Below, piece by piece: positions 23,911 through 36,199 of a stretch of 64,000 bases of DNA. Made by a program: the position numbers and the translations under genes. Numbering within the stretch: the stretch's first letter is position 1; each line of letters starts with the position of its first letter. Location: NCBI GenBank assembly GCA_021018815.1, contig JAITYX010000034.1:3224001-3288000 (forward strand), in the 5' to 3' direction. This DNA is from Talinum fruticosum. Its lineage: Eukaryota > Streptophyta > Magnoliopsida > Caryophyllales > Talinaceae. The notes under the pieces are model-generated. The model did not search any database, was not told the origin of the DNA, and saw only the letters and a list, made by a program, of their open reading frames with translations.

Positions 23911-23924
23911 GGCTCGATACCAAT
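23911..23924 (-). promoter_or_regulatory. Primer-binding site, copia element no. 1
   Basis: The minus strand reads TTGGTATCGAGCC next to the 5' LTR, close to the TGGTATCAGAGC primer-binding site complementary to initiator tRNA-Met used by copia elements. Confidence 0.85.
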
Positions 23925-25541
23925 TGAAGCTTTGCTCGGGAGAGTCTCGAGTCACCCTAGAGGGGGTGAATAGGGTGATGGAGAATTTTAATAGAAATTC
24001 AAGCTCTTTTATTGAAGTAAAGACAGAAATAGATTCTAAGTCAAAAGCAGTGGTCGAAAGGTAGGGACTCGGAATGCTATAAAGAGAACATAAGCAAATT
24101 AAGCTAAAGCTTTGAAGCGATCCGAGTCTAGAATGAACTCATGAAGTAAACACCGAGAGATTACGTGGAAACCCTCCTAGGGCGGAAAACCACGGACCGT
24201 GCTAGTCCAAGCACGAAGTCAAATCCATTATTTTGAGTCCACAAAATACAGTAGACTGATAGAACCCAAGTTGCTCCCTTAAACAACTCTATACAAATTT
24301 TCCTAGACTTAGAAATTCCCTTATCTCGATCTAGTACTTCCTAGTTGAGATAAGGGAGTACTTCCTAGTTGAGATAACCCTTACAGCTAGGGAAAACTAA
24401 GCTGAGTTAACCTTTACAGACTTAGTCAAGGGACCTTACTCGTAAAGTAAGAAAGTGTTTGTAACTAAGTACAAGACCTTACAACTCGTAAAGTAATGAA
24501 TTATAGATTGGGAGTTGTACGTAGAAGATTGAGAATGAATACAATGACTTTGCTCAAGTACATGTATTAACGATAGATTCGGCAATCTTCAAGTCTTGGA
24601 AGTCGGCTTCTATTTATGAATGACCAGGCAGAGTAGCCGTTATCTCCTTCTGCCGACCGAGAGACCTTTGTGACCGTTGAAAAGAGCTTTCGAGTCACTC
24701 GTGAAAGTATCCATTTTGATATGATTGTTGGGCAATGGTTTAACTCTCTTGGAAATCCCAAAACCACTAGCGGTGTTTTGAAGGATAATGTGGAAACCAC
24801 CGTTAAGCTTGGCGTTTCAGTTTTCCATATTTGGAAACAGACAGCTACTGACACAAGCTTCGGGACTGGGACAGAGAAGGTAAAAAGCCATGTCTGCTGG
24901 TGATTTGACGTTTTGAAGCCAGGTTACTTTTGTATTTCGAAAAGTATATCCTCGTTTGAATAACCTACAAAAGTAAGTCAAATTTTGGTTCTCAAAGTAT
25001 AAAATACTTTTGTCCACGATTAGACACGAGATAATAAAATAATTAAGATAATTAAGTTGGTAAATATCCGGGTCAAAAAGGAATGAAACTTTCCGAGTCT
25101 AATATCCATGAAGCTCAAAATTCCATCCGACTTAGTCTAAGCGAAGAATCAAGTCACATAAAGAATATCGAGTGAAATAACTTGATATAGACTAAGCTTG
25201 AATCAAACTAGGAGTGCCGATTATAACAGAATAAGATTTATATTGTGAAGTCGGACCTGAGTGCGATTATGCAAAATACTAGTCAATTCATGAGATATAT
25301 CTAAGTGATGAGGGACTCGGAATTGAATGAGATAAGCAAAGTCGTTTTCCGAGTCACACCGAGACAGGCAAGAATACATGAAGTAAATGATGTATTACTT
25401 AGAGTAAATATACTATATCACTCGTAAAAGTTTCTAAGGTGCGAGAGAATGCCTTGGAATCAAAATTCTATAAGTAAGAAAGTCTTATACCTGATTCCTT
25501 CAATACAACTCGAAATGTGTCGAACGTTGTTTGAGTCTTCA
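23925..25541 (-). repeat. 5' LTR of copia element no. 1 (1617 bp)
   Basis: Matches the LTR at 14585-16173 end to end. It is longer mainly because of a private 24-bp tandem duplication (24333-24356 and 24357-24380). It would hold the promoter for minus-strand transcription. Confidence 0.92.
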
Positions 25542-26207
25542 TGGAATATCGATCGTTGGTGTGAAAAGATTAAACTATCAAATTATGCAAAATTACTTGA
25601 GTTGTGAAAGGAAATTGACGTGATTGCGATATTTCATATATTAAATTATTATAGTTAATAATTGATTTTGATAGAAGATGTGATTAATATGGCTAAAAGA
25701 CTAAGTAGTTAAAAGAACCAGATTCCTTTAAGCGAATAAAAACTGAATTAGAATAGTGCATAAGCAAAAGAAATCGAATTGGAATTGTGCTACAGGAACA
25801 ATCAACAATCGAAGTGGTTGGCGTACCAAGGTACATTATTTGCTTATATCTTTATACTAAAAGTAAAATGTTTTTCAACATTGACAAAGTTTTTAATAGT
25901 TTATCATGATTTGGCCATGCAAAGGAACCATTCATCGTTATGATGGTCTATGACTCGCATATAATTGTAATCGTAAATGGTTGATCCGGGACGTTTTGAA
26001 ATTTTCATTTCCTGTGAAGAAATTTTGGGTTGAATTGTTGCATAAATTTTTATACATATTTAAATAATTTATTTTCTCAAAAGAATTTTCCTTGTTTTCA
26101 TTTTCAAAATGGTAGTAACGTTTTCCAATTTACAAGTCTTTCATTGTCTGTAGGATAACAAGTTATTTATTTATGTGGTTATGTAATAGGGGTGTAGTTA
26201 CACGATT

Positions 26208-27164
26208 GGTTACAAAAGTCATTCAGAATATTATGAAGCTTAAGGCACGTTTTATAATTGGTCCTTGCAAAAAGAAGACTATCATAAGAAAAAAGTAAAC
26301 AAGGTATTTTTTTTGCGATTGTGGACAAATTTTAATTCCTATACCCGATTCTGGTTGTATAGCAAGTAACATGCGGTTTATATGCAAGAACATCCATACA
26401 AAGGATAAACAAGTACGGTGATAGGGGTCACCTTGTCGAAAACCTCTAGATGGTCGAAAAAATCCGCAAGATTCGTCATTAGTGACAATAGAATATGTTA
26501 CCGAAGTAATATATTCACATATTCAATTAATTCGGATGTGCTGAAAACCCATAGCCTTTAGACATGCAAAAATAAAATCTCATTCTATTATATCATAAGC
26601 TTTTTCCATGCCCAATTTAAGACCTATATAAGCTTGTTTACCTTTAATATTGCCAAACTTATTAATAACTTCATGTGCCAAAAGAATATTGTCATGAATA
26701 TCTCTATTTGGCATAAAGGCACTTTGATAAGGGCTAACCACCCTTTGCAATACTGGTCGTAATCTATTAACAAGAATTTTGGAAATAATCTTATACAATC
26801 TATTACATAAATTAATTGGTCCGAAATGACAAGTAGCATAAGGACTTATAATTTTCGAAATCAAAGCAATAAAGGTATGATTGACTTCTTTTAATAACTT
26901 GTCATGTTTAAAAAAATCTATGATGCACTTAATGATGTCATTCCCTATAATGTCCCAATGTTGCTGGAAAAAACCTGCTCCTAACCCATTTGGACAAGGA
27001 GTTTTAATAGGATTCATCCGGAAAACAATAGTTTTAATCTCAATTGGAGACACTTGCTCGTAAAATGAGCTGATTGTTTTCATCATTAGAAATAATTGCT
27101 GGCAAATTGGTTTATTGATTGGATCTTGCTCGAGAACGAAATCACCGAGTAAAGTCGGTGACAA
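26208..27164 (-). pseudogene. LINE ORF2, reverse transcriptase core
   Basis: The minus strand reads EIKTIVFRMNPIKTPCPNGL, HTFIALISKI, INLCNRLYKIISKILVNRLR, SPYQSAFMPNRDIHDNILLA and later CGFFRPSRGFRQGDP, the ordered motifs of plant L1 reverse transcriptase. The catalytic Phe-Ala-Asp-Asp is replaced by a sequence reading LLFSYDSLLFAR, losing the first Asp. Stops lie near 26525 and 26190. The frame continues at 10603 beyond the inserted Ty3 LTR. The enzyme would copy LINE RNA at a nicked target. Confidence 0.88.
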
Positions 27165-27697
27165 ACTTCGTTGTAAAGTTACCTTATCATTTATCCATAC
27201 CTCCGATTCATTTAAAATTTTAAGATATCAATTTCTATTTCTTGTAAGCAAATCAACGATGAAAGAATTTAAAATTTCTATCACCCTTAGTGAACTATTC
27301 TTTTCTATAGAAATTTTCCCAAGTACTTTTGATTGAACAAAAGTAATCTTTCTCTTTGTTTAATCAATCGAGAATGCAAATGGATAAGTCTAAGGTTACA
27401 AGGCTCGATAATAATCTATCTTCAACTTTCTGGAACCGAGTTGAAATCCTTTGTGAATATTTGTTGCAAGATCTAATAGACCATTGTTTAAGTTTTCCTT
27501 TAATACGCTTAAGTTTGCTAACTATTTTAAACATATAGTTCCATGAGACTGTTCATTCCATTGCTTTGTTTAATTATCTTAATGACTTTATCATAAATGG
27601 ACCATTGATTTTAAAAGTAGAAAAAGGACCATGTGATATGCAACAATTTGGGTATATATTCCTCCAATCCATATGACCAATTACTCTATCCGACCTC

Positions 27698-28330
27698 TCA
27701 TATATAAGCTGGCCCATTAAAAAAATTTTCCATGTAAAATTTTGCCAGTGGTAGGAATACTCTCACCTTGAATATCATAAAAGAAGTTTCGTATCTCACT
27801 GAGCAATAACAAATGCTAGATTTTTTCCCTAATTTTTCATTCAAACATTTCATTTCATTAAAATTGCCTATAATACACCATGGTAAATTAATAAGATAAT
27901 TAATATCATGTAAATGATTCCAAAAGGCAATCTTATCAATTGCTTGAATCGCTCCATCAATCTCCATAATAATAGATTCGGTTTGCAAAATTTTATCAAA
28001 CATATGCAAGTGTGTAGTCCTTTGATCTTTAATAAAAACAATAGCGGTAATGTGATTATTATTCCATAACACCCACATTTCACCATTATGGTTGTGTGGT
28101 AGAACATATTCATAATGACCATATCCTAATTTTGGAATGATTTTTTCTATATTAATCAAATTCGCCATTGTTTCACTTAGAAACATAATATTCGACCGTA
28201 ATTTTTGATTCAAAATCAAAATCTCTTGGTTAACTTGATGTTTTTCACATCTTGGACATTCAAATAAACAATTTTCGTAATAAAAAAAAATACCCCAATA
28301 AACCCTTACATTGGGGCAAAAACGAGTTAT
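27698..28330 (-). pseudogene. LINE ORF2, apurinic-type endonuclease domain
   Basis: The minus strand shows IMFLSETMANLINIEKIIPK, then EMWVLWNN, FIKDQRTTHLHMFDK, AIDKIAFWNHLHDINYLI and LPWCIIGNFNEMKCLNEKLG. This is the exonuclease-endonuclease-phosphatase fold with the usual GDFN motif altered to GNFN. The start of ORF2 (an NCRG-like motif) is decayed around 28260-28330. The domain nicks target DNA to start LINE integration. Asp-to-Asn in GDFN would be expected to harm catalysis. Confidence 0.85.
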
Positions 28331-31300
28331 TCCTAAAAATGTCCAAAGCCAAAATGTAACAATAAAAGTTCGTACCTCTAAAAATACATAAGCCGGAGGC
28401 AAAAGGTGTACCATTAACATGGAGAATCTTATAAAAATTTGAAAACAACATGTCTTGATCTTATTTATTTTAACAAAAACAAAAACTACAATAATAAACT
28501 CATAAAAACATTGTATCATGTCCAAGAAATATCAAAGCAAAATATAATGCTAGGAAGACATTTGTGCTTGCATAACAAGATTTGGCCCTTATCGGGGTTA
28601 TTAAGAAAATAAGCCTTCGGACTTTCGAGTAAACCCGAAATTCCTCTCACCCAATAAATACAAAATATAAGAATCAAATCATACCTAGAACAAAGAAAAA
28701 ACTTGAAAAAGAAACAAAGAAGGAAAATCATAAATACATAGTGAAATATAATCCATCCTATTCCCAGGTGAGTCTCTCGTATCCCTTCACAAAAGATCCT
28801 GAATCTCAAATAACTTACTCGGACATGTGAGAGTATACAAAAATAAACCCTACTAAAAGAGACAATAAAAGTTGACTAAAACCATTCCACGAATATTCTC
28901 CGAAATACAACAATATAATCCAAGACAAAATAAGAAAAAAATTTACCATTGATAAAAAGGAGATTATTAAAGTCTCGGACATATAAAGTTTATTATCATT
29001 CACTACATTTTTACTAGGCGGCATAAATCTTTTAGGCTTCCAACCTAGAACGGGGCATCACACATAGTAGAAATTGCCACCATAGTAAAAATCAAAGCAA
29101 CCTTATAAACAAGAGAAATATCGGTGAAAATGAGTACAAACTCATTAGTTACAATGGTCTCATCATAATGAAAATAAACATACAAAGTAACTAGTAAGGA
29201 GAACAGGCCCAAAAAATCAAACCACAAAGGGTTGTTCTAGCCAACGGTCTTGGTAACCAAATCGGAGGTTCGATTACACTCACCTTAAAAAAACAAAAGA
29301 AAGAATGATTGAATCAAAGAAAACTTCAAACACAAACATGACCAAACTAAAAAACACCAAAAATAAAGAACAAACACCAGAGGGTAGCAAACTAAAAATG
29401 ATAGACCCTTGAAAACCAATGAAACCAAACCAAGTAACTAAACCAAACAAAGAAAAACAACAAGCATAGGCAAAAAGGTAAATCCCAAATGTGGAACAAA
29501 CACCAAAGAATCGGAACAAAAACAAAGGTAAAGGAAAGAGAATAAGAAATACAAATGCCATAGAGGCAAAAGGCCAAGAAGGGAACATATATGAAGGTTT
29601 GCTCTTAGAGAGTCAAAGTCATCCTAGAGGGGAGGGGTGGGGGAATAGGGTGATGAAGAAATTTAAATAAAATTGAGCACTTTTTGCGCATAACTTAGCT
29701 ACAAGCAGATTTTGAGTCTAGATTGGACTCGGAAAGATAAACACATAGAAGTACGTGGAAACCCTCTTAGGGCAGAAAATCACGGACAGTGCTAATCCAA
29801 GCACCAAGTCAAATCCACTAATTGAATCCTCAATTACAAAGGACTAACTCTACTCGAATTACTCCCTTAAACAATTCTTTACAAGATTTTACTAGACTCG
29901 AAGTTCCCTTATCCGATCTAGTACTTCCTAACTCGAGTTAACCTTTTCAATTAGGGACAACCGAGCTGAGTTAACCCTTATAGCTCAGTCAAGGGACTTA
30001 CAAAGAAAGTAAGAAAAGAATGTAATTGATTACAAGACTTTCTTTACAACTCGGAAAATATGAAATACGGATAAAGAGTTGTAAGTAGAAGATTGAGTGA
30101 GAATGCACTAAGCAAGTGTTAGGCAATATGTTTAGCAATAATTCCAACCATCTTCTAGTCTTGTGAAGTGGCTTCTATTTATAAGCATCCAGGTAGAATG
30201 ATCGTTGAGTCTTGTCTCTCGGACTGAAAATCTTCACTCGGACATTGTAACGACTATTTTGAGTCACTCGTAAAAGATCCGTTGGGATGTTAACATTGTA
30301 CAACGGCCCTTGGCTCTTAAAGATGGTCCAATCAACTCGGTGGTGACTGAAAACCGAGGTGGAAACAACCGTTAGACCTAGAGTTGGAGTTTTCCAATTT
30401 TAGAAACAAACAACCCTAACACGATGTCCGAGCCTTGTCCGAAGTAGCTAATTCTTGTCTCGCTGGTGTTTAACGGGTAGAAGCTGGTTGCTTTTGTAAT
30501 TCAAAAGTAGATTAGATTTGTTTGAATAACCTACAAAAGAAAACCACCTTAGTTCTCAAAGTATAAATTTGGTCCAAGATAAGGCACAGATAAAATCGAA
30601 ATCGGAGTAATTAAATGCTTAATTATCTTTAGCCTAAAAGAATGGAATTTTCCGAGTCTAATATCCATTCGAATCGATTCCATCTTGAGTCAATCCTCAA
30701 ATGATCAAGTTAGAGAGAAAATCTATCAGGATAGATGAACTTGATCCACTCAAATAATTCTCCATAAATAAACTGACTTAGAATAAAGAATTAATGTTGT
30801 AATTCATTTTAACTTGAATTACAAAGTCGAGTGCTCGGAATAAATGTGTTAGAGAAATTATTTGAACATACGATGGTTCCGAGTGATGTCTAAGTGAGTC
30901 GAAATGCAAGTAAGAGATATGTAATAAAGTGCTTTCTTAGTCGGTTAGAACAGAATGAAAACTTAGATACTAGTTTCTATAAAGCTTAGAATGACTTGGA
31001 ATCAAAACCTAAGAGAGATAGAGAGTTATGCCTCGAGTCTTCAATATGCAAAGTAACCACAAAAAGAAAGAGCAAAGCAATCAATGTTGCAGTACAAAAA
31101 TAGTAGACATATGAAAAATGAGGGAACTGAAAGGTATGATGGCCATAAAAAGGCAAACCGCACTCGGAAAATATCAAGAGAACCCGGATAAAAGACAACC
31201 CAAGTACTATTAAGAAAAAAAAATGTAGATACATAAACAGACGAATAAGGCCCGAAGCCCACACCAACATGAAAAGAGGAAAATAAAAAAGAAAGTGGTA

Positions 31301-31760
31301 ATGAAATAGTATAGAACTACCTACACCAACCATCCGGTCAAAGAAAAACTGACCAAAGGAAACCCAATGCACAAGAGCACAGAGAGAGCTAAGAATAGAG
31401 ATAAGAGAATCATAAAACAAGAAAAAGAAGAAATGGCAACAAAAGAGAGGCGACAAAAAAGAACTAACAACAAATACCAAAAGTAAACATAAAACACTCA
31501 CATAACTTCGTACTAGCATCATAGAAATCAACACCATTACAATTAAGAGAGACCAACACAACAATCATTGTAGTAGAAGCTTGCTGGGATTCCCTACCCC
31601 CAAAAAAAGATAAATAGGGACTAAAGGCCAAAAAAGATATATCAACAAAACAAGATCAAAGTTGAGAAGACAAAATAGGGAATAAATGGTGGAAATAATC
31701 CACCTAACAAAAGCCAACCGACTATTCAAAAAGTAAGCATCAACATAATCCCATAACATA
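28331..31760 (-). other. LINE inter-ORF region, U-rich, split by a solo LTR
   Basis: After removal of the LTR at 29592-31043, nearly 2 kb lie between ORF1 and ORF2. The sense strand is very rich in T, so several Phe/Leu-rich frames stay open (for example minus 31564-30986, 29588-29280 and 28809-28516) with no recognisable domain. They read like strings of hydrophobic segments. I regard them as a U-rich spacer by default. Confidence 0.5.
29592..31043 (-). repeat. Solo Ty1/copia LTR (Sirevirus family B) in the LINE
   Basis: Begins TGAAGGTTTGCTC and ends GAGTCTTCA, matching in inverse orientation the LTRs of element no. 2 (32898-34338 and 42250-43998). Flanks ATATA (29587-29591) and ATATG (31044-31048) form a 5-bp duplication with one mismatch. 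There is no internal region. LINE sequence is continuous across the site. Confidence 0.85.
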
Positions 31761-32892
31761 TAAACATTGGGTGAGGGAGAGGAAAATTCTTCCTCATCCT
31801 CGATAAGTATGTGTTTCTTGGACGAATTAGTAAAAGCATCCACACCACTAGAACCCTCTATATCCACAAACTTATCAGCATGAAACTCCCCTTCCCCTTC
31901 TTCCGGAAAGTCCATCTCTATGACAGAATCACCAGTAGATAGCGGATAAAGAGGTTCAGCAAGGGAAGGGTCATTACTCCGAAATTGAAGAGTAGATGTG
32001 GGACCGAGGTTTGAACTAGAGATATGAGTAACGAGGATGCTGTGGGGTTGGCAAAATGCCCTTGTCCAACCCTTCGATAATATGACGAATACATTCCTCA
32101 AGAGGAGATATGCGCGCATTGATACGAGAAGGAGAAGAAGTAGGAGTCCGAATATCATCCCGATAGGCTATAGAACCCTCAACACCAACATAAGTGTGAT
32201 TAGAACTCAAAGGAAGCCAAGTATTGGAAGAGAACCTAACATGACCAGAAACATTACGAGCATCATGGATAGGTTTGGAAGTCCTATCTCTCTTTTAAGG
32301 GAGACCATGATCCATTTTTGAGAAAGAGGGACAGAAGTAGACAGAGATCGAAGAAGAGAAGCAATATCTTTTCCTAAAATAGAAAAACCCTTACAACCAA
32401 ATTTTTCCACAACAACCTCAATCTTAGACTCAACCAAAGCCTTACGACAAGCATTAAATAAATGAAATTCACACCCACAAAAAGCACAAACTTTGTGAAG
32501 ACCCTCATAAGTAAGAGGGAGTAAGATTGACTTGAAAGAATCACCAATAGAAATTGAACCCCTAATAAGAGGCTGAGTGATATCCAAGTTGACACACACC
32601 CTAGCAAACATACCCTTTTTCCTTAATAAAGTATGATGGTCAAGTCTAACAACCTCCCCACCAGTTTAAGGAGCATATTCAATGCATTAAAATTCCAAAA
32701 CTCCCAAGGAAGTCTTAGAATACGGATCCACGGATCTACTCGCTTAATAGTTGTAATATAAGGATCAAAGAATAGAGTCCATTGACGAAGAACAAGATTG
32801 AGTCCTTGAACAAACCAAGGTCTATTAGTCCAGCCAAAGTTTTTATCATCAATATTGGCAAATTGGAATAAAACCCATCCATTCCCTAAGTT
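31760..32892 (-). pseudogene. LINE ORF1, DUF4283-like and zinc-knuckle part
   Basis: The minus strand reads LGNGWVLFQFANIDDKNFGW and RPWFVQGLNLVLRQW, then VDPWIRILRLPWEFWN, the DUF4283 pattern of plant LINE ORF1. IKSILLPLTYEG-like sequence follows (SILLPLTYEGLHKVCAFC), then a Cys-Cys-His-Cys knuckle (CAFCGCEFHLFNAC), then a Ser/Pro-rich, acidic tail (EMDFPEEGEGEF). ORF1 proteins bind element RNA. The frame shifts near 32620 and 32200. The N-terminus lies beyond copia element no. 2, at 44004-44256. Confidence 0.8.
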
Positions 32893-32897
32893 AACAT

Positions 32898-34338
32898 TGA
32901 AACTCATGTATAAATCTCTATCTCTCTTAGGTTTTGATTTTAAGTCATTTTGAGTATTATAGAAACTCTTATCTAAGTTTTCCTTATGGTCCGACTCGAC
33001 TCGTAAAGCACCTTAATGCATATTTTCTACACTGGTGTTTCGACTCAATCGGACATCACTCGGAACCATCGCATGCTAAAATAATTTCTCTAACACTCTT
33101 ATTCCGAGCACTAACTAGGTATTTTAACGCAAAGAGAATTATAACGTTAATTCTTTCTTCTAAGTCAGTTTATATATTTGAGAATTATTTGATTAAATAA
33201 AGTTCTTATACTCTAATATTTTACTCTCTCCGACTTAATCATTTTTATGATTGACTCAAGATAGAATTTGAGTATATTGAATATTAGACTCGGAAAATTT
33301 CATTCTTCTAGGCCAAAGATAATTAAGCATTTAATTACTTTAATTTAATTATTATCTATGCCTAATATTGGACCAAAGTATTTTATACTTAGACAACCAT
33401 TGTGGTTTGCTTTTGTAGGTTATTCGAATGAGACTATTATATTTTTAAATTTCAAAAGCAACCAGACTTCTAGCCGTTAAACACCAGACAGACAAGTTTT
33501 AGCTAATTCCGGACATGGCTTAGACACCGTGCTAGGGTTGTTTGTTTCTAAAACTAGAAAACTTCACCTCTAAGCCTAATAGTTGTTTCCACCTCGATTT
33601 TCAGTCACCACCAAGTGATTGGACCATCTTCCGGAGCCAAGAGTCGTTGCACAACGATCACATCCCGACAGATCTTTTTGAGTGACTTAAAAGAGTCCTT
33701 ATAATGGCTAGTGAAGACTTCTCTCCAAAATCAAGACTCTATAGTCACTATGCCTGGTTGGCTATAAATAGAAGCCACTTCATAAGACTAGAAGATTGCT
33801 GGAATTATTGCTTGAACATATTCCCTAATTATTACTTAGTGCACTCTTATTCAATCTTCTATTTACAACTCGCAAGTCCGTATTTAATATTTTCGAAGTT
33901 GTAAAAACAGTCTTGAAATCAGTTACATACTTCTCTTACTTTTGTAGTAAGTCCCTTGACTGAGCTATAAGGGTTAATTCAAATTAGTTATAGCTGATTG
34001 TAAAGGTTACCTCGGTTAGGAAGTACTAGATCGATTAGGGAACTTCGAATTTAGGAAAATTTTGTAAGGAATTGTTTAAGGGAGTAATTTTTGTTGAGTT
34101 AGTCCTCTGTATTTTTAGATTCAAATATGTGGATTTGACTTGGTGCTTGGATTAGAACCGTCTCGTGGTTTTCTGCCCCGGGAGGATTTCCACGTATATC
34201 TATGTTATTGCCTTTTTGAGTCCAATCTAGACTCGGAATCTGTCTTTGATCCGTATTGGTGCAAAAATTGTTTAATTTTCTTCATCACCCTATTCACCCC
34301 CTTTAGGGTGACTTAGAATCTCCAAGACCAAACCTTCA
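32898..34338 (+). repeat. 5' LTR of copia element no. 2 (1441 bp)
   Basis: Runs from TGAAACTCATGTATAAATC to GACCAAACCTTCA, followed by the primer-binding site. It is collinear with the 3' LTR except for the replaced segment near 42460-42802 in that copy. Confidence 0.9.
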
Positions 34339-34339
34339 A

Positions 34340-34353
34340 TTGGTATCGAGCCT
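34340..34353 (+). promoter_or_regulatory. Primer-binding site, copia element no. 2
   Basis: TTGGTATCGAGCC immediately follows the 5' LTR. It is identical to that of element no. 1 and close to the initiator tRNA-Met complement. Confidence 0.85.
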
Positions 34354-34396
34354 AGCCTTTCAAGAGGATCTAACCACACAAAGGTCTAAAGATCGG

Positions 34397-35760
34397 ATGG
34401 CTTAGAAAAATGGAGAGTTCGATGAAGGAAGATCATCCACCATATCACCAAATTTCAAAGGGTCAAACTTTTCCCATTGGAAGAAGATGATGGAATGTTT
34501 CCTGATGGACAACGATGAAGAAGTTTGGAACATCATCCAAGCAGGCAACTACATTCCAATGAAGACGGAGAATGCAACTCTTATGCCTAAAGCGAAATCT
34601 TAGTTCACCACCGAAGAGACCAAAAACATCGTAAAGAACTTCAAAGCTATGAACACACCGATGTATGCCATTAGCATAGAAGAATATAACAGGGTCTCAG
34701 CCTCTAACACAACTAAAGAGGTGTGGAACATTCTTGTCAACACCTATGAAGGAACAAGCCAAGTGAAGCAGGTGAAGATAAGCCAATATCTTCACAAATA
34801 TGAGCTGTTCAAGATGGAGCTAGAAGAAAACATCCCTCGGATGTATGTTCACTTCACAGAGATTATAAACAATCTCAAATCTCTGGGTAGAAAGGTCTCT
34901 CACGAAGAAAGTCTAGAAAGATTCCGAGAAGTCCGCCAAAGAAGAGATGGGGTCCGAAGGTGACAACCATTAAGGAAGCTCGGGACCTCTCTCAACTAAG
35001 ACCAGCACGAGCTAATTGGGAAACTATTCACCCAGGAGATTCATGTAGAAGAAGAGGATATTGAGGTCAGCACCAAAAGGAGCATTGCGCTAAAGGCCTC
35101 GTAAAGCGGACGTAAAAGTCCGAATACCTTAGAATTAGAAGAGGATCCTATGCCATTCATAGTCTCGCGGCTTCAAAAGAATGATGAAATACAAGAAGTC
35201 GAAAAGGATGAGTTCTATAAGAAAGATAAGAACGATAGAAAAGGTAAATATTCATCCCCTTTTAAGTTATCTTTATCTAAGAACTCGGTTGCTTTGAATG
35301 TGGCAGTAAGGAGCACATAGTCAAGGACTCGTCCCATGAGAAAGAAGGGCGAAAGAGAAAAAGCTATTATGGCTACTTGGAGTGATGACTACTCATCCGA
35401 AGAAGATGATTCTGACGACTTAAAGTGTCTTATGGCACTTACAGGACTCGAAACCGAATCCGAGTCAAACAATGAGAGATCATACATTGAGGAGGTAATT
35501 GAATACTTTCTCAAGTTCTCCAAAGTTGATTTAGCTACATAAATTTATACTTTGGAAGAAAAGTCCAATTCTAAGGCTTCACAGTTCAAAGAAAAACTTG
35601 CGTCTCTTACTCGCTGAGAGCAATGTCTTGAAAAATGAGTTAGAAAACCCGAGACAAAAACCGAAAGTACTTAAGACTCGTACTCAAGAAAATGAGACTA
35701 AGTCTCGAGTCACTCGGAATAGAGAATGAGCAATCGAAAAGGAAGCTCAATGAGTCTCAA
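34397..35760 (+). pseudogene. Gag, copia element no. 2
   Basis: An ATG at 34397 is followed by Ala and TAG, then KNGEFDEGRSS and SHWKKMMECFLMDNDEEVWN. An open piece at 34649-34963 contains EVWNILVNTYEGTSQVKQVK and KYELFKMELEENIPRMYVHF. A decayed zinc knuckle lies near 35290-35330 (CFECGSKEHIVKD). An acidic region follows (WSDDYSSEEDDSDD, 35380-35420). Stops and frameshifts separate the pieces. Confidence 0.85.
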
Positions 35761-36199
35761 GAGCTTATTTTAAAATTCACTCAAGGTTAGAAAAACCTTG
35801 ATCTTTTACTTGGCTCTCAGTGTGTCTCATTCAGGAAAGAAGGACTTGTTTATAATGAGGAAGAGGAATCAAATTCCTATTCTAACCTTTTCAAAACAGA
35901 TTCCGAACTGTAAAGTTCAGGAAGGCTGAGCATGGTCTAATTCATACAAATGAAAAGAGGACTAAGTCTAGACCAGTTTATAAGAAACAACCTTCTCCAT
36001 CTATTTGCAAAAGAAAAAGATTTTCAAAAGAAGGAGACACGGACTCGGTTTTCGAGAAGGAAGACTCAAATCGGACTAGACCCAAAATTATTCAAATATA
36101 GGTTCCCAAGAGTGCTCTTCCTCAAAGAAAAACCACAGTAAAAATAGTTAGTGGGTTTGTAAAAGGAAGTGAGAAGGGTTAGTTTGTTTCTGTTTTGTA

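Larger units (their letters stand above)
14585..25541 (-). mobile_element. Complete Ty1/copia Sirevirus-like element no. 1 (10957 bp)
   Basis: Two LTRs (14585-16173 and 23925-25541) begin TGAAG and end TCTTCA, and the element sits between perfect 5-bp duplications TGGAA (14580-14584 and 25542-25546). On the minus strand the order is 5' LTR, primer-binding site, gag, protease, integrase, reverse transcriptase, RNase H, an extra env-like ORF and polypurine tracts. This order and length fit the Sirevirus genus. All ORFs contain stops or frameshifts. It lies within the 3-kb Ty3 solo LTR. The LTRs look only a few percent different by eye, suggesting it is younger than element no. 2. Confidence 0.92.
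10609..26202 (+). mobile_element. Solo LTR, Ty3/gypsy type, about 3.0 kb net, with two nested copia insertions
   Basis: The ends are TGTAACACCCC (10609-10619) and GGGGTGTAGTTACA (ending 26202). They form a TGTAAC/GTTACA inverted pair typical of plant Ty3/gypsy LTRs. The 5-bp target duplication CGATT is perfect (10604-10608 and 26203-26207), and the LINE reading frame resumes across it. After removal of the solo copia LTR and the full copia element, each with one TSD, about 3034 bp remain with no gag or pol. It is therefore a solo LTR left by recombination between the two LTRs of a former element. The lineage (chromovirus-like) is inferred from the terminal motif only. Confidence 0.85.

Noticed and set aside
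30986..31564. 192-residue hydrophobic minus ORF as a real membrane protein
   Set aside because: It runs into the solo LTR at its end and lies in the U-rich LINE spacer; kept only as a finding.
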